From: a virus
Virus record (IMG/VR): IMGVR_UViG_3300032308_002092
Location: 1-64,000 of that record
Length of the DNA stretch: 64,000 bases
Direction: 5' to 3' (one strand)
A program made the position numbers and the translations under genes. Positions 58,897 through 64,000 of this stretch are shown here, piece by piece. The notes beneath the pieces are model-generated. The model was given only the letters and a program-made list of their open reading frames with translations. It ran no database searches and was not told the DNA's origin. Position 1 is the stretch's first letter; each line of letters opens with the position of its first letter.

Positions 58897-59636
58897 TCTA
58901 CGTACCCTATCATCTTCTTTACGGTTTCTATTGTACTTTCGTAGATATGGAGGGAGTGGGCGATGTGCGTGAAGGTACCTTTCTGGAGGTCGGGGTAGGT
59001 ATCTTTAAGCTCTAGCAACATGTCATCCATTAGTCCCATGAAGAACGGCCAGTCAAATGCAGTTCCTTTGACCAGATCGTTAGCGCGCATCACTATCGAT
59101 AAGTTCAGACGATTATCTCGAATCAACCAGTTGCCATGAGTAGTGCAAGTAAAGTCGCGCACGCCCTTATAGAAGTGCTCTGGTCTACTGAACCTCATGA
59201 GTGCCTGACGGGTGTCTTTGTCTGCTTTGAGGGCTTCTACGCACCATTGCCACGGGGTCCTCATTACACCCTCGAACTCAGGATTGCCGTGGTCTGCCAA
59301 ACCCTTGATCAGATAACCGTACGCTGAGTTCACGGTACCATTTGGGTTACCCAGCTTACCCCAGAACTTAGAGATCTTCTCGAAGTCCTCTACCTTGTTA
59401 CTCATGCTGTAGTAGAGGTTTTTCTCTTTCTGGGTGTAGCTCGCGATTACTTTGTTGCGCTCCAGATCCCTAGTCACCAGCGGCTCTGAGTCTGGGTATA
59501 GGATCTCAATTACTGCGTCGGTAACTTCATGTATCTTCTGCCCCCTAGGTGAGCAGACAAACTCTGGCTCCAGCAGTACACCCTCTAGAAGCTTGACGTA
59601 CGCTTCACTCGGGGTTTTGTACGTATGCGCTCTCAT
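58893..59636 (-). CDS. Thymidylate synthase/deoxypyrimidine hydroxymethylase homologue
   Basis: 247 residues, shorter at the N-terminus than ThyA but with the catalytic core: C164 (FTCTTHGNW), LIRDNRLNL, VMRANDLVKG (R184, D187), and HSLHIYE (H230, Y232). Where ThyA has Asn in LPFN to select uracil, this protein has GTAFD (D195). Asp at that position is typical of dCMP hydroxymethylases such as T4 gp42. The substrate could therefore be dCMP rather than dUMP; product (methyl or hydroxymethyl) unknown. Confidence 0.7.
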   Translation of the reverse strand: MRAHTYKTPSEAYVKLLEGVLLEPEFVCSPRGQKIHEVTDAVIEILYPDSEPLVTRDLERNKVIASYTQKEKNLYYSMSNKVEDFEKISKFWGKLGNPNGTVNSAYGYLIKGLADHGNPEFEGVMRTPWQWCVEALKADKDTRQALMRFSRPEHFYKGVRDFTCTTHGNWLIRDNRLNLSIVMRANDLVKGTAFDWPFFMGLMDDMLLELKDTYPDLQKGTFTHIAHSLHIYESTIETVKKMIGYVE

Positions 59637-59659
59637 GCGGCTACTCCGGCTGCTTTGGA

Positions 59660-59938
59660 TTATTTAGAGATATAGCATTGGCTTCTGAATACGCCATCGC
59701 CATTTGGGTCCTTGTATACAACGAGCATGGCAGTTGGATATTCGGCAACTCCAGTGATAAACTCACCGTACCGATATCCAGTAAACCCACATACGCCGCT
59801 GTCGCTGCAGCCACCAATGCTCATCACGAGTACTCCATAGCTTTCTTCTTCAATCGTAGAGCACTTTTTTCGCTCGCTGGTCGTTGCGCAGCCAGCCAGT
59901 AGGATTGTAGATAGAAAACTCAATGCAAACTTATTCAT
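59660..59938 (-). CDS. Small lipoprotein
   Basis: 92 residues from the ATG at 59938 behind AAGGAG. A signal sequence ends in a lipobox LAGC (about 13-16), followed by a Cys-containing beta-rich domain. Lipidation supports a Gram-negative-type envelope target. Could be a superinfection-exclusion or outer-membrane spanin-type protein; no decisive motif. Confidence 0.65.
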   Translation of the reverse strand: MNKFALSFLSTILLAGCATTSERKKCSTIEEESYGVLVMSIGGCSDSGVCGFTGYRYGEFITGVAEYPTAMLVVYKDPNGDGVFRSQCYISK

Positions 59939-59954
59939 AAGTCTCACTCCTTTG

Positions 59955-60338
59955 TTACTCCTCTAATTCGAATTGTACTTTCTCAAATTGCGAATGCCAG
60001 CGCGCATACCCGCGGGCGTTACTGGTAAGCTTCTTCATCAGAGCACCAACTCGGAACTGCAGGTGGGTATGCAAGAAGCTAGACTCCAGCACCGGTCTTC
60101 CAGTTGGTCCGCCAATGGTGTCTGGTTTGAAGTTTTGTAGTGCCACTACTAGCTCAGTAAGTAGGTGCTGGCGGATGTCCCCTAGGGTCATACCGGTGTT
60201 ACCCAACATGATGTTGTCCCTTGTCTTCGGGTTGTTCCTAGCCTCGTTGAAGTTCTTCACCACGTGTCTTTGGATGAAGGAGTCTACCATCCACTCGTAC
60301 TTTTTAATGTCTTCGTTCGTGATCTTACGCTTAGTCAA
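59955..60338 (-). CDS. Possible phage sigma factor, region-2-like
   Basis: 127 residues from TTG 60338 (GAGG six bases upstream); a TTG at 60365 would overlap the preceding gene more. The segment TLGDIRQHLLTELVVALQNFKPD...SSFLHTHLQFRVGALMKKL resembles region 2 of small phage sigma factors. T4 gp55 is the functional model for recognising TATAAATA boxes. The match is weak and by eye. Confidence 0.4.
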   Translation of the reverse strand: MTKRKITNEDIKKYEWMVDSFIQRHVVKNFNEARNNPKTRDNIMLGNTGMTLGDIRQHLLTELVVALQNFKPDTIGGPTGRPVLESSFLHTHLQFRVGALMKKLTSNARGYARWHSQFEKVQFELEE

Positions 60339-60624
60339 TTGTGGCCTCGTTTTCTGTGTCGTCAATAACTAGAGTTTGTGGGAAAGCTACTGGGTCGTTT
60401 AAAAAGGGAGTTTGTGGGGCAACCTCTGGATCATTTGGAATGAGAGTCAGTGGGATACGATTTGCATTTTGTGCAACAACCTCTACTAAGTCAACTCCTT
60501 CGCGTGATTTTAAAATTATTACGTGCTCAGTGTTTTTACCGTCGTGTACCAGGTCCATCATGTTCATTATGGTTCTAATATCGTCTATAGTGGCCTTGTC
60601 GTTAAGTCTGATTTTGTAGCTCAT
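60331..60624 (-). CDS. Protein with three 12-residue C-terminal repeats
   Basis: 97 residues. The N-terminal 55 are helical; the C-terminal part has three imperfect repeats (IPLTLIPNDPEV, APQTPFLNDPVA, FPQTLVIDDTE). No family recognised. Behind AGGAG. Confidence 0.6.
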   Translation of the reverse strand: MSYKIRLNDKATIDDIRTIMNMMDLVHDGKNTEHVIILKSREGVDLVEVVAQNANRIPLTLIPNDPEVAPQTPFLNDPVAFPQTLVIDDTENEATID

Positions 60625-60634
60625 GTTCTACTCC

Positions 60635-60916
60635 TTATTTGTTTAGGCCTAAGTCTTTTTCCATCTCTTCTTGTGTGTATAGGTTTTCTCTGATTATCTT
60701 CACAATGGCTTGCGATACTCTGTTGCAAACCACCTCTGTATAGTCGGATAGTATCTTGGGAATAGCCTGTTCTACGGGTAGTTGCCTTAATCTATTGGAT
60801 ATATCAAGAGGATATTGATAGTGAATTTGCGACCTCAATTCCCCAGATAGTGAAATAAATTCTTGTACTATGGCGGTCTCTAGGTGCGACTTACCCTTCT
60901 TCAGCATTAGCGTCAT
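60635..60916 (-). CDS. Small helical protein
   Basis: 93 residues, helical, no recognised family. AAAGGAGAAG ribosome binding site gives a firm start. Confidence 0.6.
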   Translation of the reverse strand: MTLMLKKGKSHLETAIVQEFISLSGELRSQIHYQYPLDISNRLRQLPVEQAIPKILSDYTEVVCNRVSQAIVKIIRENLYTQEEMEKDLGLNK

Positions 60917-60926
60917 ATCTTCTCCT

Positions 60927-61271
60927 TTATTTTTCTTCGTATCTTCGGATGTTTACTTTTCTTTGGGTGGCCAAACTAACCATGTTCTCTGTTCCTCTAC
61001 CGCCTGGAAAGGCTACCACTAGGTCTGGCTTACCTTCGTCTAGCATCTGTAGGTTGCGATACGGACCTGCGGATTTCCCAAAGCGAGCCCAATCTGCGGG
61101 GAAGGTGAGTGTTTGTACTCGGTTCTTCCTCGCCCACTCCCTCGCGCAAGCGTCTGCTCCAGTGGCTCCGCCTTCTATGACCACAGTGATGTCTGACCTA
61201 TACTCGTCTAGGACTTCATCCACCGCCGCCTGGTCCCAGTAGTTTCTGCCACCACATACCAGTATTCTCAT
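60927..61271 (-). CDS. SLOG/YspA-like (DUF2493) nucleotide-binding protein
   Basis: 114 residues. MRILVCGGRNYWD...VVIEGGATGADACAREWA...FPADW...AGPYRNLQML...VVAFPGGRGTENMV is the DUF2493 pattern of the SLOG (Rossmann-like) superfamily. Members bind nucleotides or nucleotide-derived signals; some are linked to defence and counter-defence. The ligand here is unknown. Confidence 0.8.
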   Translation of the reverse strand: MRILVCGGRNYWDQAAVDEVLDEYRSDITVVIEGGATGADACAREWARKNRVQTLTFPADWARFGKSAGPYRNLQMLDEGKPDLVVAFPGGRGTENMVSLATQRKVNIRRYEEK

Positions 61272-61272
61272 A

Positions 61273-61605
61273 TCAGCTACCCGGGAACGGGGTCATGGTG
61301 CCGTCTTCTAGGTACTTTGTGGGATCCTTCCAGATGCTCATGAGACCGGTAGATCCGTCGTACTGGGTCGGGAAGTAGATCTTGTCGTTATCGAAGGCGA
61401 TGAAGTTAGGGCACTCTGGACTTCCGTAACCCGTGTGGTACGGTGTGTCTAGGATAGTGCTGTCCTTGTTGATGATTTGTCGTAACTTCACGTCTTCTAA
61501 GCTAGCCCAACCGCTGCGACCTTCGGTGTCGTGCCATATGATAGTGCCGGTTTCCCAGTCGAAACCTTCTTCAGTAAGTTCTTTTCGTAGTGTTGGGTTT
61601 CGCAT
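61273..61605 (-). CDS. Protein of unknown function
   Basis: 110 residues behind GAGGGG; beta-rich, no recognised family or signal peptide. Confidence 0.6.
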   Translation of the reverse strand: MRNPTLRKELTEEGFDWETGTIIWHDTEGRSGWASLEDVKLRQIINKDSTILDTPYHTGYGSPECPNFIAFDNDKIYFPTQYDGSTGLMSIWKDPTKYLEDGTMTPFPGS

Positions 61606-61616
61606 TTAGTTTCCCC

Positions 61617-61967
61617 TCACATCGTACAGTTGTCACATATTTGATCTGCTTTGTCTTCTTTACTCTTGGAGGTCTTCTCCCCATAGATTAGATCGGATAT
61701 GAGGATCTCTAGCTTGTTGCACTTGAAGTAATGTCTAGTCACGAATACCGTGCCGAAGCCGTTCATGCCGATATCTTTGGTGCATCTTTCCATAAAAGTA
61801 CCAAGCAGGTCTGGTGTGAAATACATATTGAACCGAAGGCGGGTAGAGACGTGATCCCACTTGCTGTCTTTCTCTGGAGGAAAGTGGTATGCCACAAAAG
61901 AAGTGGCCGAAGGAATGGAGACAAAAATAGCAACTGCAGATACGAAGCCTAAGATGAACTGTTTCAT
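61617..61967 (-). CDS. Exported protein of unknown function
   Basis: 116 residues with signal peptide MKQFILGFVSAVAIFVSIPSA. Cys-containing mature part ending DQICDNCTM. A periplasmic or envelope role is likely; no family recognised. Confidence 0.6.
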   Translation of the reverse strand: MKQFILGFVSAVAIFVSIPSATSFVAYHFPPEKDSKWDHVSTRLRFNMYFTPDLLGTFMERCTKDIGMNGFGTVFVTRHYFKCNKLEILISDLIYGEKTSKSKEDKADQICDNCTM

Positions 61968-61980
61968 GGTTTAGTGTTCC

Positions 61981-62187
61981 TTATTTATCTATGTTAATTT
62001 CGGGTATCTTGTGAGGACCTTTGCGGATACAGGCTTGCACTTCCGAGTATAGCTCGTAGTTCTTCGAGCACCAGAATTCCTTATTTTCTTTTCCAATAGC
62101 GCCAACGATAAGCATGCCAGATATGAGTCCAACTAAAAGAAATACGACCGCTATAAGGGTATAAGTCATTCCGTCCTGGTGGTTCAT
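61981..62187 (-). CDS. Small single-pass membrane protein
   Basis: 68 residues. One hydrophobic helix (TLIAVVFLLVGLISGMLIVGAIG) then a soluble Cys-containing tail (FWCSKNYELYSEVQACIRK). ATGA overlap with the upstream small gene. Confidence 0.6.
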   Translation of the reverse strand: MNHQDGMTYTLIAVVFLLVGLISGMLIVGAIGKENKEFWCSKNYELYSEVQACIRKGPHKIPEINIDK

Positions 62188-62324
62188 CTAAGCGTCTCCC
62201 TTATTGCTACATATAGATAAGCTATTACCATAGCCCCAACTAAGGTGTATAAAAATAGATCCATCGGCTTAGCATCTAGTACACAAGCCTCTACGAAGTT
62301 TCTGATCGTACACTCTGTTTTCAT
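62184..62324 (-). CDS. Very small membrane protein
   Basis: 46 residues, MKTECTIRNFVEACVLDAKP followed by a membrane helix (LFLYTLVGAMVIAYLYVAI). ATG at 62324 behind GAGGG, and ATGA overlap with the next gene; both support translation. Confidence 0.6.
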   Translation of the reverse strand: MKTECTIRNFVEACVLDAKPMDLFLYTLVGAMVIAYLYVAIRETLR

Positions 62325-62331
62325 TGGTCCC

Positions 62332-62523
62332 TCACAAAGGTCTTTTGGAAATTAGCTTGTCAAGTCTTTCACACGATTCCTGTGCTCTGTCTAAAGAACC
62401 CTGGATCCGCCCAAGGCTTTGCAGTAGCGACTCGACGTCCTCCCACTTAACCCAGTCGCCTTGGGGACGTTCATCGATGCTTTCCATGCGCCAGTTGATA
62501 TCGTACCGCTTAATTTCAATCAT
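62332..62523 (-). CDS. Small helical protein
   Basis: 63 residues from ATG 62523 inside the end of the upstream gene. It reads MIEIKRYDINWRM...WVKWEDVESLLQSL..., a type of small phage protein with a WV/KWEDVE motif. Function unknown. Confidence 0.55.
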   Translation of the reverse strand: MIEIKRYDINWRMESIDERPQGDWVKWEDVESLLQSLGRIQGSLDRAQESCERLDKLISKRPL

Positions 62524-62812
62524 TGTCGTTAACCCACAACCTACCACTCTCAGGAATCATGACGGAGCCATTAGGCTGCGTACCTACTCTAAGGGTGGCC
62601 TTCAGCCAAAGGTTCTGCGCCTCGGGATCTGATGTTAAGAATGGTACGAAGTAATCAGCAACTCGGATAAACTCAGGCACCAGCTCCCAGTCGTCTGCCA
62701 TGACATCAATATAGTCGTCGTCGCTCGAATCAAACCACGCGTCTTTCGCCCAGCTTTTCCTTCTAGCTCTGCGGCCTTCGCGAATCTCTGGTAGTATTTC
62801 TTCAAGTTTCAT
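62516..62812 (-). CDS. DUF2829/Tad2-like protein, copy 2
   Basis: 98 residues: KLEEILPEIREGRRARRKSWAK...DVMADDWELVPE. The 'ILPxIRxGxxARRxSW ... ADDWE' frame matches the DUF2829/Tad2-type domain, some members of which sponge the Thoeris signalling nucleotide. It is paralogous to the product at 63201-63557 over its full length. Whether it is an anti-defence protein is inferred. Confidence 0.5.
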   Translation of the reverse strand: MKLEEILPEIREGRRARRKSWAKDAWFDSSDDDYIDVMADDWELVPEFIRVADYFVPFLTSDPEAQNLWLKATLRVGTQPNGSVMIPESGRLWVNDND

Positions 62813-63204
62813 TCATCCACCTCCACTTCAATTTCATACGGTGTGTCGATGAGCCAGCGGAGAACATAAGGACCGAGTGCTTCATCCGCCTCTTTGCGGG
62901 AACGGAACAGCTCACGGCTTATATGTATACCCCTGGAATCTGAGCAAAAAGCTGGCGCCATCTTAACCGTCTTGCGTTCCTTTGGCCGTTCTTTGCCGAG
63001 GTATTCTACGAGGTCTCTATTTACAGACTCATTACCATATACCTGATGAGTACCGTCTAAAGTCCATGAGAATTTGCCAGATTTAACAATATATCCAGTT
63101 ACGGGATACTGTGTGCCGAAGTCATTAGGGACGCAATCACTAACCACAACCTCAGCCAACCTGCCATCACGTGTCTTGTACCAGCCGCTTTGCTCAACTT
63201 TCAT
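62809..63204 (-). CDS. Protein with YKTRDGRxAxV-type module
   Basis: 131 residues. WYKTRDGRLAEVVVSD...GYIVKSGKFSWTLDGTHQVY...DLVEYLG is a recurrent small phage module of unknown function. The C-terminal half is separate (KTVKMAPAFC...RSRKEADEAL). Overlaps both Tad2-like genes, indicating one operon. Confidence 0.6.
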   Translation of the reverse strand: MKVEQSGWYKTRDGRLAEVVVSDCVPNDFGTQYPVTGYIVKSGKFSWTLDGTHQVYGNESVNRDLVEYLGKERPKERKTVKMAPAFCSDSRGIHISRELFRSRKEADEALGPYVLRWLIDTPYEIEVEVDE

Positions 63205-63557
63205 TTCTGCTCCCTCTCACTTCCCGGAACCATCACGCTGCCCTCTGGTTGCTGGCCGATGGGGAGTGTATTTCGAAAATATGTTGGGTATGTCCCAGTT
63301 TCATAAACATAAAGTTGACTGACAGTTGGAACCAGATAATCAGCAACCCGGACGGGCTCCGACTCCAGTTCCCAGTCATCTGCTAGGATATCGTCGTGGA
63401 GAGGTAGGTACATACGACCGTCCTCCGAAATCAGTTGGTCAGGGAACTCAGGATTTATGCATATGTAGCAGTCCCAGTCTACCTCGCCGGGCCAGCTGTT
63501 TCTTCTGGCCTTCTGGCCTTTACGAATCTCTGGTAGTATCTCTTCTAGCTTTGCCAT
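63201..63557 (-). CDS. DUF2829/Tad2-like protein, copy 1
   Basis: 118 residues from ATG 63557. MAKLEEILPEIRKGQKARRNSWPG...YLPLHDDILADDWELESEPVRVADYLVP follows the same pattern as copy 2 with extra residues in the central loop. Both copies share the C-terminal RVADYxVP...QPxGSVMxPxS. Tandem paralogues suggest specificity for different ligands. Confidence 0.5.
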   Translation of the reverse strand: MAKLEEILPEIRKGQKARRNSWPGEVDWDCYICINPEFPDQLISEDGRMYLPLHDDILADDWELESEPVRVADYLVPTVSQLYVYETGTYPTYFRNTLPIGQQPEGSVMVPGSEREQK

Positions 63558-63570
63558 CTTGTCCCCACTC

Positions 63571-63960
63571 TCACTTTCTAAAAACGCGCTTGCCAGACTT
63601 GGGCGGCAGGATTCCCAGGTGCAGCCATGTAGGTGCGTCCAGTCTGTCCTCTGCATACAAGTCGAACTGCTCCAATAGACGGTTGTCGTCCTTCGTCACC
63701 ATTGCATACAGCTTGCCATCCTTGTCAGCGATGTCGATGGCAGCAGCCTTGCAGTGCGCTGAGTTCTTCGAGCCGCCAATCTTGACGTTGTATGCAGGGC
63801 TACGGTATCCACTGTTGACCGTGAACGGCATGCCCAATAGGTCACGCAGCTTGTTGACCTGGACAAGCAGCTTGATAGCGTTCATATAGTCATCATGGTC
63901 CAGCTCAGTCAGGTCCTGGCCGCCAAAGTACTCTTCAGCTGATATTTTTATTTTACTCAT
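63571..63960 (-). CDS. M15-type D-Ala-D-Ala/L-Ala-D-Glu peptidase, likely endolysin
   Basis: 129 residues. The zinc peptidase pattern is complete: PFTVNSGYRSPAYN, SAHCKAAAIDI (H69, D76) and the C-terminal WLHLG (H114). Peptidase_M15_3-type enzymes cut the peptide part of peptidoglycan. No signal peptide, so export would need a holin. First gene visible in the leftward cluster; with the transglycosylase it forms a likely lysis set. Confidence 0.8.
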   Translation of the reverse strand: MSKIKISAEEYFGGQDLTELDHDDYMNAIKLLVQVNKLRDLLGMPFTVNSGYRSPAYNVKIGGSKNSAHCKAAAIDIADKDGKLYAMVTKDDNRLLEQFDLYAEDRLDAPTWLHLGILPPKSGKRVFRK

Positions 63961-64000
63961 TTTTTTAAGACATCCTTCGTAATAGAAATTACTGTTAAAG

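Overview
The window is a contiguous part of a large double-stranded DNA tailed-phage genome. It has a terminase large subunit, a portal, a prohead protease, a scaffold-like protein and a major capsid protein in the usual order, densely packed genes (many start/stop overlaps of 1-20 bases), and phage-type replication, recombination and lysis genes. The host cannot be read from the sequence. An MltD-like lytic transglycosylase with a signal peptide, a lipobox lipoprotein and small membrane proteins suggest a Gram-negative host. I saw no tRNA gene, rRNA, insertion sequence, integrase or CRISPR array.

Layout. (1) 1-62: start of a leftward gene cut by the window edge, divergent from everything to its right. 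(2) 117-21277, rightward: DNA metabolism. This holds a UvsW-like helicase, a dimeric dUTPase, a methyltransferase-fold protein that lacks the catalytic motif, a GroEL-type chaperonin, Rad50/gp46-like and Mre11/gp47-like subunits, a RuvC-like resolvase, a T5 A1-like metallophosphoesterase, a 1361-residue DnaE-type polymerase with a fused proofreading exonuclease, a probable ssDNA-binding protein and a RecA/UvsX recombinase. (3) 21285-44181, rightward: packaging and head. This holds the terminase, portal, a deoxynucleotide-kinase fusion, protease, decoration-like protein, scaffold, capsid protein and a run of head-associated proteins. An inverted two-gene cassette sits at 27200-28001. (4) 44263-53983, rightward: tail-fibre and adhesin proteins, including two glycine-rich paralogues with Mtd-like N-termini, then a permuted NlpC/P60-type protein and a coiled-coil membrane protein. 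(5) 53975-63960, leftward: about 26 small genes, including a dCMP deaminase fused to a uracil-DNA-glycosylase-like domain, a ThyX homologue without its signature, a ThyA homologue with Asp in place of the dUMP-selecting Asn, a lytic transglycosylase, an M15 peptidase, a SLOG-family protein, two DUF2829/Tad2-like paralogues and a possible sigma factor. No tail sheath, tube or tape-measure gene is visible, so these must lie outside the window.

Two recurring promoter-like elements stand out. One is an extended -10 (TGnTATAAT) before head and tail genes. The other is a T4-late-like box, (G)GGTATAAATA, before the helicase, the 103-residue/A1-like pair, the ssDNA-binding protein, the nucleotide kinase and part of the leftward cluster.

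The most unusual content is: (a) the pyrimidine-nucleotide set (dUTPase, deaminase-UDG fusion, altered ThyX, altered ThyA, nucleotide kinase), which could support an unusual pyrimidine or keep uracil out of phage DNA; (b) an out-of-frame gene nested inside a head-region gene at 40774-41094; (c) short peptide motifs shared between unrelated head-region proteins; and (d) a sigma-region-2-like domain and a 26-residue repeat protein in the head cluster. Functional assignments rest on motif recognition by eye; no database search was possible.
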